NCBI RefSeq assembly: GCF_900105175.1
Contig: NZ_LT629771.1
Span: forward strand, 4,163,501-4,227,500
DNA length: 64,000 nt
From: Jiangella sp. DSM 45060
Lineage (GTDB): Bacteria; Actinomycetota; Actinomycetes; Jiangellales; Jiangellaceae
Reading direction: 5' to 3'
Positions 41,585 to 50,181 of the stretch are shown piece by piece. Position 1 is the stretch's first letter. Each line of letters begins with the position of its first letter. The notes under the pieces were generated by a model. It had not been told where the DNA came from. It saw only the letters and a program-made list of their open reading frames with translations, and ran no database searches. The position numbers and the translations under genes are program-made.

Positions 41585-42095
41585 CGGCGGCGGCGACGCG
41601 CTCGGCCACGGCGTGCGGCTCGGCTCCGGCCGTGTCGACGACGGTGTCGGCGGCCGGCCGCAGCCACGGCAGCGCCGCCGCATACGGCGCCAGGTGGTCC
41701 AGCCGCCACTGGCGGGCGCCGGCCTCGACGGTGTCGCCGTCGATGCGCCGCCGCAGCGTGTCGTCGTCGGCGTGCAGGAGCACGAGGTGCACCGGGAGGC
41801 CGGCCTTCTCCAGCCCCGTCCGCAGCTCCTGCCAGTACGCCTCGACCAGCACCGTCTGCGGCACCACCAGCGTGCCCCCGACGTAGGCGTGCACCTGCGC
41901 GGCGGTCTCGACGACCAGCCCGCGCCATGGTGGCCATTCCTGGAAGTCGTCGACGGGCACGGAGCCGAGCACGTGGCGCAGCATGTAGCCCACGTACTCG
42001 GAGTCGAGGATGCGGGCGTCGGGGAGCAGCGCCGTCAACTCCTTCGCCGTCGTCGTCTTGCCCGCCCCGAACGTCCCGTTCAGCCATACGATCAT
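41574..42095 (-). CDS. AAA/P-loop nucleotide kinase-like protein
   Basis: This 173-residue P-loop NTPase has G-T-F-G-A-G-K-T-T at residues 7-15, an adenylate/shikimate-kinase-like layout, and L-L-H-A-D as a strand near the lid. It probably phosphorylates a small molecule or nucleotide; antibiotic phosphotransferases of the chloramphenicol and Zeta-toxin type share the fold. The ATG at 42095 is 8 nt after TATTTT. The longer frame upstream is antisense of the MMPL gene. Confidence 0.75.
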   Translation of the reverse strand: MIVWLNGTFGAGKTTTAKELTALLPDARILDSEYVGYMLRHVLGSVPVDDFQEWPPWRGLVVETAAQVHAYVGGTLVVPQTVLVEAYWQELRTGLEKAGLPVHLVLLHADDDTLRRRIDGDTVEAGARQWRLDHLAPYAAALPWLRPAADTVVDTAGAEPHAVAERVAAAVRG

Positions 42096-42209
42096 GCGTC
42101 CCGAAAATATCCGGTTCGCAACGGGTCTGGCCGGACGATACCCGCCTAGACTCGTGCGGGTCTGGAACTCCGATGGGGGGCCGGCCGCGCCGGCTGAGGA
42201 GTGATGGCC

Positions 42210-44345
42210 ATGGCCATGACGCAACGCCGGCTCGGACCGCTGGTCAGCGGTCGCCGTACCAAGTGGGTCGTCCTGGTGTTCTGGCTCATCGTGCTGGGCG
42301 TCGGGTTCCCGCTGTCGGCGAAGCTCACCGGCGCGCAGGAGAACGACACCGCGTCGTGGCTGCCCGGCTCGGCGGAGTCGACCCAGGTGTTCGAGGTGCA
42401 GCAGGACGCCTTCCAGTCCGGCGAGGAACTGCCCGCCATCGTGGTCTACGAGCGGCCGGGCGGCATCACGCCCGACGACCAGGCGACGGCGGCCGCCGAC
42501 GTCCAGGCGTTCGCGGACGTCGAGCACGTCAGCGGCGACATCGTCGGGCCCATCCCGTCCGAGGACGGCGAGGCGTTGCAGGTCGTCGTCCCCATCGATC
42601 CCGGCGACGGCGGCTGGTTCGCGCTCGGCGACGCCGTCGACGAGATGAACGGCATCGTCGGCGACGCACCCGACGGACTGAACGCGTACGTCGCCGGCCC
42701 GGCCGGCGTCTCCGCCGACTTCGCCGACGCGTTCGAGGGCATCGACAGCACGCTGCTCTACGCGGCGATGGGTGTCGTCATCGTCATCCTGCTGTTCTCG
42801 TACCGCAGCCCGGTGCTCTGGTTCATCCCGGTCTTCTCGGCGTTCACCGCGCTGACCGCGGCCCAGGCCGTCGTCTACCTGCTGGCCGAGTACGCCGACG
42901 TCACCGTCAACGGGCAGACCGCCGGCATCCTGCTGGTGCTGGTGTTCGGCGCCAGCACCGACTACGCGCTGCTGCTCATCGCGCGCTACCGCGAAGAGCT
43001 GCGCCGGCACGAGGACCGGCACGCGGCCATGGCGTTCGCGCTGCACCGGGCCGGTCCCGCCATCGTCGCGAGCGCCGCCACCGTCGCCGTCGGCATGCTG
43101 TGCCTGCTGGCCGCGGAGATGAACTCGACCCGCGGCATGGGCCCCGTACTGGCGATCGGCGTCATCATCGGGCTGGCGGCCATGCTGACGCTGCTACCGG
43201 CGCTGCTCGTCATCACCGGGCGGTGGGTGTTCTGGCCCCTGAAGCCGCGGTTCGGGTCGGCCGAGCCGACGGAGCGCGGGTTCTGGGCGAAGATGGGGCG
43301 CGGTATCGCGCGCCGGCCGCGCATTGTGTGGATCGGCACCTCGCTGGCCCTCGGCGCGCTGGCACTCGGGCTGCTCGGCCTCAACACCGGCGTCATCGAG
43401 AACAAGGACGCGTTCGTCGACCGGCCCGCGTCCATCACCGGTGAGGAGGCGCTGGCCCGGCACTTCCCCGCCGGCACCGGCAGCCCGGTGATCGTGGTCG
43501 CCGACGCCCCGGCGGCCGACGACGTGCGTCAGGCCTTCGAGGACACCGACGGCATCGCCGAGGTGGCCGAGCCGGTACCGCTCGGCGACCTCGCCTACAT
43601 GGAGGGCACCCTCGAGGCGGCGCCGGACAGCCCAGCCGCCCAGGACACCGTCGAGGCGGTCCGCGACAGCGTGCACGCCGTCCCCGACGCGAACGCACTG
43701 GTCGGCGGCAATACCGCGATCGCCCTGGACGCGCAGGAGGCGGCCAGCCGCGACAGCGCCGTGATCATGCCGCTGGTGCTGGCCGCGGTGCTCGTCATCC
43801 TCATGATCCTGCTGCGCGCGTTCGTCGCCCCGCTGGTCCTGATCGCGACGGTCGTGTTGTCGTTCGCGGCGGCGCTCGGGCTGAGCTCGCTGATCTTCGA
43901 GCACGTGCTGGGGTTCGCCGGCGCCGACACCGCCTTCCCGCTGTTCGTCTTCGTCTTCCTGGTCGCGCTCGGGATCGACTACAACATCTTCCTCATGACC
44001 CGCGTCCACGAGGAGGCGCGCCAGCACGGCACCCGGCGCGGCGCCCTCATCGGCCTCGCCGCCACTGGCGGCGTGATCACGTCGGCCGGCCTGGTGCTGG
44101 CGGGCACGTTCGCGGTGCTGGCGACGCTGCCGGTGGTGGCGTTCGCGGAGATCGGGATCACGGTGGCGCTGGGCGTGCTGCTGGACACGCTGATCGTGCG
44201 GTCGATCCTGGTGACGGCGCTCAACCTCGACATCGGGCGGTTCATGTGGTGGCCCAGCGACCTTTACCGGCGCTCCGAGCCGCCGGCGGCGCTGGTGGCG
44301 CGGGAACCGGCTGACGTGACGGAGACGCCCCGCCCCGTGCGGTGA
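42210..44345 (+). CDS. MMPL/RND-type membrane transporter
   Basis: This 711-residue protein has 12 predicted membrane helices in two repeats, each with a large extracytoplasmic loop after the first helix. The MMPL motifs F-G-A-S-T-D-Y-A-L-L-L-I-A-R-Y and A-L-G-I-D-Y-N-I-F-L-M-T-R carry the proton-relay Asp residues. Such proteins export lipids, glycolipids or drugs. Four possible starts lie close together (42201-42216). The ATG at 42210 is best spaced from GAGGAG at 42196-42201. TAGACT near 42147 is a likely -10. Confidence 0.85.
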   Translation: MAMTQRRLGPLVSGRRTKWVVLVFWLIVLGVGFPLSAKLTGAQENDTASWLPGSAESTQVFEVQQDAFQSGEELPAIVVYERPGGITPDDQATAAADVQAFADVEHVSGDIVGPIPSEDGEALQVVVPIDPGDGGWFALGDAVDEMNGIVGDAPDGLNAYVAGPAGVSADFADAFEGIDSTLLYAAMGVVIVILLFSYRSPVLWFIPVFSAFTALTAAQAVVYLLAEYADVTVNGQTAGILLVLVFGASTDYALLLIARYREELRRHEDRHAAMAFALHRAGPAIVASAATVAVGMLCLLAAEMNSTRGMGPVLAIGVIIGLAAMLTLLPALLVITGRWVFWPLKPRFGSAEPTERGFWAKMGRGIARRPRIVWIGTSLALGALALGLLGLNTGVIENKDAFVDRPASITGEEALARHFPAGTGSPVIVVADAPAADDVRQAFEDTDGIAEVAEPVPLGDLAYMEGTLEAAPDSPAAQDTVEAVRDSVHAVPDANALVGGNTAIALDAQEAASRDSAVIMPLVLAAVLVILMILLRAFVAPLVLIATVVLSFAAALGLSSLIFEHVLGFAGADTAFPLFVFVFLVALGIDYNIFLMTRVHEEARQHGTRRGALIGLAATGGVITSAGLVLAGTFAVLATLPVVAFAEIGITVALGVLLDTLIVRSILVTALNLDIGRFMWWPSDLYRRSEPPAALVAREPADVTETPRPVR

Positions 44346-44427
44346 CGGTGGCCGGTCGCCGCGGTCGCGGGCGTCAGCGGTGGCCGGCGCCCGGTCCGTC
44401 CGGCCGTCCCCTGCTACCGTTCACCGC

Positions 44428-44481
44428 ATGTCTGCTTCGTCCGCGGCCGCTTGCGCCGCAGTGACCAGGGCGCCCCGCTAG
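44428..44481 (+). CDS. 17-codon leader ORF upstream of the MFS exporter
   Basis: The ORF starts at ATG 44428, 7 nt after TACCGT (44415-44420), and encodes an Ala-rich 17-residue peptide ending in V-T-R-A-P-R before TAG at 44479-44481. It has the position and size of leader peptides that control drug-export genes by ribosome stalling. A hairpin spans its stop codon. The 110-nt gap to the exporter start holds mutually exclusive stems. Coding is inferred from layout only, since the peptide has no homology argument. Confidence 0.5.
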   Translation: MSASSAAACAAVTRAPR

Positions 44482-44519
44482 CGGCGGGCGTTCGGCTCAC
44501 ACCTCTTCCTGGACGTCCA

Positions 44520-44588
44520 GCCGCTTCGCGATCTGACCGGAGCGGCACGTTTGTGCTGCTCGGAGCCCTTTCTGAGCGACGGAGCAGC
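44520..44588 (+). promoter_or_regulatory. Candidate translational attenuator of the MFS exporter gene
   Basis: Four segments can pair in two exclusive ways. GCCGCT (44520-44525) matches AGCGGC (44541-44546). GAGCGGCAC (44540-44548) also pairs with GTGCTGCTC (44553-44561) as a 9-bp stem with a GTTT loop and one G-U. GCTGCTC (44555-44561) pairs perfectly with GAGCAGC (44582-44588), which contains the ribosome binding site of the exporter start at 44591. The first and third stems together hide the site; the middle stem frees it. This is the logic of erm-type attenuation. It has not been folded computationally. Confidence 0.55.
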
Positions 44589-44590
44589 TG

Positions 44591-45988
44591 ATGTTTCCAA
44601 GGATCGACTCCGCACGCGCATGGCTGGTGCTGTGTGCGATGGCCATGCTGCAGTTCTTCATCGCGGTCGACGTGACCGTGGTCAACATCGCCCTGCCCGC
44701 CATCGGCGCCGGCTTCGGCGTCGACGGTCACGCCCTGACCTGGGTGGTGGTGGGGTACACGGTCACCGGGGGCGGGCTGCTGCTGCTCGGCGGCCGGCTG
44801 GCCGACCTGCTCGGACGGCGGCGCATGCTGCTGCTCGGCACCGGGCTGTTCGGCGCCGCGTCGCTGCTGGCTGGCCTGGCCCCGACGTTCGGCCTGCTGG
44901 TGGTCGCGCGGCTGCTGCAGGGCGCCGGCGAGGCCATCGCACTGCCGGCCGCGATGGCCACCATCGTCCTGATGTTCCCCGAGGGTCCCCGGCGGTCGCG
45001 GGCCCTGAGCGTGTGGGCGGCGGTGGCCAGCTGCGGTCTCGTGCTCGGGTTCGTCCTGTCCGGGATCATCACCGCCCACCTGGGGTGGCGGTGGATCTTC
45101 CTGATCGCGGTCCCGTTCATCGTGGTCGTGCTGCTGGCGGCCGTCTTCCTGGTCGACCGTGACCGGCCGGTGGCCGGGGACGCCGCGCCGCTGGACCTGC
45201 CGGGCGCGCTGCTGCTGACCGCGTGCCCGCTGCTGTTCACCTTCGGCGTGGTCGAGGCCGGTGGGTCCGGATCCGTCTGGGTGATCGCGGGGGCGCTGAC
45301 CGGGGCGGTGGCCGCAGGGGCCGGGTTCGTGCGGGTCGAGGCACGCTCACGCGATCCGCTGCTGCCGCTGCGCTTCTTCGCCCACCGCACGCGGGTGGCG
45401 GCCAACCTGACCACGATGCTGCTGAGCGGGGGGTTGTCGACGTCGTTCCTGCTGTTCACCTTCTATCTGCAGGACCGGCTGGGCATCGGCCCACTGGTCG
45501 CGGGTCTGACGATGCTGCCGCTGGCCGTCTCGCTGATCGCGTTCTCCGTCCTCGTGCCCCGCCTGCTGGGCCGCTGGGGAGCACGCGCCTGCGTGCTGGC
45601 CGGCATCGGCTTCACCGCGGCCGCGATGGCCGCGATCGCGCTCGTCTCGGCCCTGGAAGCGGGAGGGACGGCGATGATCCCGGCCATGCTCCTGATCGCG
45701 GCCGGGATGGGGTTCGGCATCGTGGGACTGCAGTACGTCGCGGTCAGCGGCGTCACCGAGGACGACGCCGGGATCGCCTCGGGCATCCAGCGGGCGGCCG
45801 ACCAGCTGGGCGGTGCGACCGGGGTCGCGATCTGTGTCGGGATCGGGTTCGCGCCGGCCCTGCACTCCCGCGACCCGTTCCTGGTCGCCACCCTGCTGGC
45901 CGCCGCCGGGCTCGTGGCCGGTGCGGTCGTGGCCTGGCGCCTGCCCGCGCGGGTGCCCGCACCGGACCTGCGGGAGCCGGCCGGGTAA
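44591..45988 (+). CDS. MFS drug transporter, DHA2 family
   Basis: This 465-residue membrane protein has motif D1 (A-V-D-V-T-V-V-N-I-A-L-P), motif A (G-G-R-L-A-D-L-L-G-R-R-R) and motif C-like G-L-V-L-G-F-V-L-S-G. It is shorter than the MFS protein at 22004 and closer to LfrA/QacA-like exporters. The start has GGAG 6 nt upstream. That site can pair with an upstream segment (see the attenuator entry), and a short leader ORF precedes it. Induction by a translation-blocking drug is the natural hypothesis. Confidence 0.85.
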   Translation: MFPRIDSARAWLVLCAMAMLQFFIAVDVTVVNIALPAIGAGFGVDGHALTWVVVGYTVTGGGLLLLGGRLADLLGRRRMLLLGTGLFGAASLLAGLAPTFGLLVVARLLQGAGEAIALPAAMATIVLMFPEGPRRSRALSVWAAVASCGLVLGFVLSGIITAHLGWRWIFLIAVPFIVVVLLAAVFLVDRDRPVAGDAAPLDLPGALLLTACPLLFTFGVVEAGGSGSVWVIAGALTGAVAAGAGFVRVEARSRDPLLPLRFFAHRTRVAANLTTMLLSGGLSTSFLLFTFYLQDRLGIGPLVAGLTMLPLAVSLIAFSVLVPRLLGRWGARACVLAGIGFTAAAMAAIALVSALEAGGTAMIPAMLLIAAGMGFGIVGLQYVAVSGVTEDDAGIASGIQRAADQLGGATGVAICVGIGFAPALHSRDPFLVATLLAAAGLVAGAVVAWRLPARVPAPDLREPAG

Positions 45989-46002
45989 CCGCTGCAAGGA
46001 TC

Positions 46003-46024
46003 TTGCGCAATTCTGTCGTATGCT
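46003..46024 (+). promoter_or_regulatory. LacI gene promoter with TTGCGCAA operator-like motif
   Basis: TTGCGCAA (46003-46010) is a palindrome typical of LacI-family sites. It is extended to TTGCGCAATTCTGTC, which matches 11 of 15 positions of TTGCAACTTTCTGTC at 47061-47075 in front of the glucosidase gene. TATGCT (46019-46024) is the likely -10, 7 nt before the ATG at 46032. Autoregulation is likely. Confidence 0.55.
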
Positions 46025-46031
46025 TTCGCCC

Positions 46032-47057
46032 ATGGCTGGACGACTGACTGAGGTGGCCGCGAAGGTCGGCGTGAGCGAGGCGACCGTGAGCCGGGTGCTG
46101 AACGGGCGCCCGGGGGTGTCCGAGGCGACCCGCGAGGCGGTCCTGACGGCGCTGGACGTGCTGGGGTACGAGCGGCCGACGAAGCTGCGGGGCGAACGGG
46201 CGCGGCTGGTGGGGCTGGTGCTGCCGGAGCTGCAGAACCCCATCTTCCCCGCGTTCGCCGACGTCGTGGGCGGGTCGCTGGCGCAGCAGGGCCTGACGCC
46301 GGTGCTGTGCACGCAGACGGTGGGCGGGGTGTCGGAGGCCGACTACATCGAACTGCTCTTCCAGCAGCAGGTGGCGGGCGTGCTGTTCGCCGGGGGGCTG
46401 TACAGCGGCCGCAACGGCGCGCACGACCACTACGCCCGCCTGATCGAGCGCAAGCTCCCGACCGTGATGGTCAACGCGGGCATCGACGAGCTGCCGTTCC
46501 CGCGGGTGAGCTGCGACGACGCGGTGGCGACGGAACAGGCGGCGGGCCATCTGCTGTCGCTGGGGCACACCCGGATCGGGCTGATCCTGGGGCCTCCGGA
46601 CCACGTGCCGTCGCAGCGGAAGCTGGCCGCGGCGCACACCAGGCTGGCGGCGGCGGGCGTCGGCCTCCCGGACGACCACGTCGAGAACGCCATGCACTCC
46701 CTGGAGGGCGGCCAGGCCGCCGCCGCCCGCCTGCTCCGCCGCGGCGTCACCGCCCTCATCTGCGCCAGCGACCCCATGGCCCTCGGCGCCATCCGCGCCG
46801 CCAAGCGCGCCGGTCTGCGCGTCCCGCACGACCTCTCCGTCGTCGGCTACGACGACTCCGCGCTGATGAACTGCACCGAACCCCCGCTGACGACGGTCCG
46901 TCAGCCGATCGAGGCCATGGGCAAGGCCGCCGTCGACCTCCTGGTCGGGCTGATCAGCGGGCACCGGGTCGAGTCCGACGAGCTGCTCTTCGAGCCGGAG
47001 CTGGTGGTCAGGGGCTCGACGGCGCCACCGCCGGCACGCAACCAGACGCAGATCTAG
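46032..47057 (+). CDS. LacI-family transcriptional regulator (sugar utilisation)
   Basis: This 341-residue repressor has the HTH L-T-E-V-A-A-K-V-G-V-S-E-A-T-V-S-R-V-L-N-G-R-P (about 5-27) and a hinge with the L-G-Y-E-R-P pattern. The effector domain ends in the standard R-Q-P-I-E-A-M-G segment. It is directly upstream of the GH13 glucosidase and ABC importer genes on the same strand and shares a motif with their promoter. It is therefore the likely repressor of this oligosaccharide locus. The longer frame upstream of the ATG overlaps the MFS gene and is not used. Confidence 0.85.
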   Translation: MAGRLTEVAAKVGVSEATVSRVLNGRPGVSEATREAVLTALDVLGYERPTKLRGERARLVGLVLPELQNPIFPAFADVVGGSLAQQGLTPVLCTQTVGGVSEADYIELLFQQQVAGVLFAGGLYSGRNGAHDHYARLIERKLPTVMVNAGIDELPFPRVSCDDAVATEQAAGHLLSLGHTRIGLILGPPDHVPSQRKLAAAHTRLAAAGVGLPDDHVENAMHSLEGGQAAAARLLRRGVTALICASDPMALGAIRAAKRAGLRVPHDLSVVGYDDSALMNCTEPPLTTVRQPIEAMGKAAVDLLVGLISGHRVESDELLFEPELVVRGSTAPPPARNQTQI

Positions 47058-47060
47058 TTA

Positions 47061-47110
47061 TTGCAACTTTCTGTCTAACTATTGCGCGGCGATGTCGCGC
47101 TCGTTACCGT
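47061..47110 (+). promoter_or_regulatory. Promoter/operator region of the glucosidase-importer operon
   Basis: TTGCAACTTTCTGTC (47061-47075) and a following TTGCGC (47082-47087) resemble the site in front of the LacI gene. TACCGT (47105-47110) is the likely -10, 7 nt before the ATG at 47118. The transcript is probably leaderless and repressed by the upstream LacI protein. Confidence 0.55.
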
Positions 47111-47117
47111 GACCGCC

Positions 47118-48758
47118 ATGGAAATCGCGTGGTGGCGCAGCGCCGTCATCTATCAGGTGTACGTGCGCAGCTTCGCCGACGGGAACGGTGACGGCACCGG
47201 CGACCTCGCCGGCGTCCGGGCGAGGCTGCGCTACCTCGCCGACCTCGGCGTCGACGCGCTGTGGTTCAGCCCGTGGTATCCGTCGCCGATGGCGGACGGC
47301 GGCTACGACGTGGCCGACTACCGCGACATCGACCCGGCGTACGGGACGCTCGAGCAGGCCGAGCGGCTCATCGCCGAGGCGAGGGACGTCGGCCTGCGCA
47401 CCATCGTCGACATCGTCCCGAACCACGTGTCCGACCAGCACGCCTGGTTCCAGGCCGCGCTCGACGCCCCGCCCGGGTCGCCGGCCCGGCAGCGGTTCTG
47501 GTTCCGGCCCGGACGTGGCCCGGGCGGAGCGGAGCCGCCGAACGACTGGAGCTCGATCTTCGGCGGCCCGGCCTGGACCCGGACGAAGAACGCCGACGGC
47601 ACGCCCGGCGAGTGGTACCTGCACCTGTTCGCGCCGGAGCAGCCCGACCTCAACTGGACGCACCCGCTGGTCTGGCACGAGCACGAGCAAGTCCTGCGGT
47701 TCTGGTTCGACCGCGGCGCCGCGGGCGTGCGCATCGACTCCGCCGGGCTGCTGGCCAAGCACGCCGACCTTCCCGACGTCGACCCCGCCCACGCGCCCGG
47801 CCAGCACGTGCACACCGACCGCGACGAGGTGCACGACATCTACCGCAGCTGGCGGCGGCTGGCCGACGGCTATCCGGAGCCGCGGGCCCTGATCGGCGAG
47901 ATCTGGCTGCCCGACCTCGAGCGGCTGGCCCGCTACCTGCGCCCGGGCGAGCTGCACACCGTCTTCAACTTCGACTTCCTGGTCTGCCCGTGGGAGCCGG
48001 ACCGGCTGCGCGCCAGCATCGAGCGGAGCCTGCACTTCCACGACCAGGTGGACGCGCCCGCCACCTGGGTGCTGTCGAACCACGACGTCACCCGCCCGGT
48101 GACGCGCTACGGCCGGGCCGACACGTCGTTCGCGTTCGAGACGAAGCGCGCGGGCACCGCGTCGGACCTGACGCTGGGCCTGCGACGGGCGCGGGCGGCG
48201 GCGCTGCTGATGCTCGCGCTGCCCGGCTCGGCCTATGTCTACCAGGGCGAGGAGCTGGGCCTGCCGGAGGTCGAGGACATCGCGCCCGACCGCATCCAGG
48301 ACCCCATGCACTTCCGCTCCGGCGGCGTCGACCCCGGCCGCGACGGCTCCCGGGTGCCGATCCCGTGGAGCGGTGCGGCGCCACCGTACGGGTTCGGCGC
48401 GACCGGCGACACCTGGCTGCCGCAGCCCACGACCTGGGCGGACCTGACGGTCGAGGCGCAGCAGCGCGACCCCGCCTCGACCCTGCGCTTGTACCGCGCC
48501 GCGCTGCGGATCCGCAAGGGCGAGCCCGCGTTCGGCGACGGCGCGCTGACCTGGCTGGACGCCCCGCCCGACGTGCTCGCGTTCCGGCGCGGCGAGGACG
48601 TCGCGTGCGTCGTCAACCTGTCGGCGGGCCCCGTCGCCCTGCCCCAGCACGAGGAGGTCCTGCTCGCCAGCGCGGACCTCGACGACGGCCGGCTCGGCTC
48701 CGACGCCGCCGTCTGGCTACGCCTGACGACCACCGACAACGGATGGAGCACGAGATGA
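47118..48758 (+). CDS. GH13 alpha-glucosidase (oligo-1,6-glucosidase-like)
   Basis: This 546-residue cytoplasmic enzyme begins W-W-R-S-A-V-I-Y-Q-V-Y-V-R-S-F-A-D. The GH13 conserved regions are D-I-V-P-N-H (I), G-V-R-I-D207 nucleophile (II), G-E261-I-W acid/base (III) and S-N-H-D323 (IV). It lacks a signal peptide, so it would hydrolyse imported oligosaccharides. It is the first gene of the operon with the binding protein (ATGA overlap) and two permeases. Exact linkage preference is not readable. Confidence 0.85.
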   Translation: MEIAWWRSAVIYQVYVRSFADGNGDGTGDLAGVRARLRYLADLGVDALWFSPWYPSPMADGGYDVADYRDIDPAYGTLEQAERLIAEARDVGLRTIVDIVPNHVSDQHAWFQAALDAPPGSPARQRFWFRPGRGPGGAEPPNDWSSIFGGPAWTRTKNADGTPGEWYLHLFAPEQPDLNWTHPLVWHEHEQVLRFWFDRGAAGVRIDSAGLLAKHADLPDVDPAHAPGQHVHTDRDEVHDIYRSWRRLADGYPEPRALIGEIWLPDLERLARYLRPGELHTVFNFDFLVCPWEPDRLRASIERSLHFHDQVDAPATWVLSNHDVTRPVTRYGRADTSFAFETKRAGTASDLTLGLRRARAAALLMLALPGSAYVYQGEELGLPEVEDIAPDRIQDPMHFRSGGVDPGRDGSRVPIPWSGAAPPYGFGATGDTWLPQPTTWADLTVEAQQRDPASTLRLYRAALRIRKGEPAFGDGALTWLDAPPDVLAFRRGEDVACVVNLSAGPVALPQHEEVLLASADLDDGRLGSDAAVWLRLTTTDNGWSTR

Positions 48759-50152
48759 GCAGCACACGCAGACACCTGGGCGCCGCGGCCGCGGCCGTGA
48801 TGGCGTTGAGCCTGGTGGCGGCCTGCGGATCCGACGACGAGCCCGCGGCCGACGGCGGCAGCCCGGGCGGCGACGGCGGCGGCGAGCAGGTCACCATCAG
48901 CGTGAGCAACCTGCCGCCGGCGACGGAGTCGGCCACCCGCGAGGCGTTCCTCGCCCGCGTCGAGGAGTTCGAAGCGGCCAACCCGGACATCACCATCGAG
49001 CCGAGCGAGTACGAGTGGGACGTGACGACGTTCGCGGCCCAGCTCGCGGGCGGCACGCTCCCGACGACGTTCGAGTTCCCGTTCACCGACGGCCAGGCGA
49101 TGATCGAGCGCGGCCAGCTGGCCGACATCACCGCCGAGGTGGAGGCGCTCCCCTACGCCGCGGAGTTCAACCCCAGCGTCCTCGAGGTCGCCCAGGACGA
49201 CAGCGGCAACATCTTCGCCGTCCCGACCGCCGCGTACGGCATGGGCCTGCACTACAACCGGGCCATGTTCGAGCAGGCCGGCCTGGATCCGGACCAGCCG
49301 CCGACGAGCTGGGCCGAGGTCCGGGAGTACGCCGACGCCATCGCCGAGGCCACCGGCCAGGCCGGGTTCGCGCAGATGAGCCAGAACAACACCGGCGGCT
49401 GGATCCTGACGACGCTCACGTACGCGCTGGGCGGCCGCATGGAGGACGGCTCCGGCGACGACGTCACCGCCACGCTGGACAACGACGGCACCAAGGCGGC
49501 GCTGGAGCTGCTGCGTCAGATGCGCTGGGAGGACGACGCCATGGGCGACAACTTCCTGTTCGACTGGGGCACCATCAACCAGGCGTTCGCCGCCGGCCAG
49601 GTGGGCATGTACATCGGCGGGTCGGACGTCTACAACAGCCTGGTGACGGAGAACGGCATCGACCCGGCCGGCTACGGGCTGACGGTGCTGCCGCTGGAGG
49701 GCGGCGACGCCGGCGTTCTGGGCGGCGGGACGATCGTCGGCGTGCGGCCGGACGCCAGCGAGGCCGAGCGCGCCGCCGCGGTGAAGTGGATCGACTTCTT
49801 CTACATGAGCAAGCTGACCCAGCAGGACGCCGCACTGGCCGACGCCGAGGCGCTGGTCGCGACCGACGCGCCGCTGGGCACGCCGGCCCTGCCGATCTTC
49901 GGGGCCGAGCAGCTGGCCGAGTCCGACGCCTGGGTGGCCGACCTCGTGAACGTGCCGCTGGCGCAGATGATGCCGTTCAAGGAGAACATCCTGGACCAGC
50001 CGCTGGTGCCGGAGCCGCCGGTGCGCGCCCAGGACCTGTACGCCGAGCTGGACGCCGTCGTGCAGGCCGTGCTGACCGACGAGAACGCCGACATCGACGC
50101 CCTGCTCGAGACCGCGAACGGCAACGTCGCCGCGCTGGTCGAGGCCGGCTGA
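48755..50152 (+). CDS. Sugar ABC transporter substrate-binding lipoprotein (MalE-like)
   Basis: This 465-residue protein has a lipoprotein signal peptide ending L-V-A-A-C, an acidic Gly-rich linker, and a cluster B (MalE/type II) fold. The fold shows F-P-F-T-D-G-Q, Y-G-M-G-L-H-Y-N-R-A-M-F and G-G-T-I-V-G-V. Its start overlaps the glucosidase stop. It would capture the oligosaccharide hydrolysed by the adjacent GH13 enzyme. Confidence 0.85.
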   Translation: MSSTRRHLGAAAAAVMALSLVAACGSDDEPAADGGSPGGDGGGEQVTISVSNLPPATESATREAFLARVEEFEAANPDITIEPSEYEWDVTTFAAQLAGGTLPTTFEFPFTDGQAMIERGQLADITAEVEALPYAAEFNPSVLEVAQDDSGNIFAVPTAAYGMGLHYNRAMFEQAGLDPDQPPTSWAEVREYADAIAEATGQAGFAQMSQNNTGGWILTTLTYALGGRMEDGSGDDVTATLDNDGTKAALELLRQMRWEDDAMGDNFLFDWGTINQAFAAGQVGMYIGGSDVYNSLVTENGIDPAGYGLTVLPLEGGDAGVLGGGTIVGVRPDASEAERAAAVKWIDFFYMSKLTQQDAALADAEALVATDAPLGTPALPIFGAEQLAESDAWVADLVNVPLAQMMPFKENILDQPLVPEPPVRAQDLYAELDAVVQAVLTDENADIDALLETANGNVAALVEAG

Positions 50153-50181
50153 GGCACGGCACGGCCGATGGGAGGACCGAG

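Noticed and set aside
44482-44590. Readthrough peptide in the leader ORF's frame after its TAG
   Set aside because: The frame is open and looks moderately protein-like, but there is an in-frame stop and no separate start or ribosome binding site.
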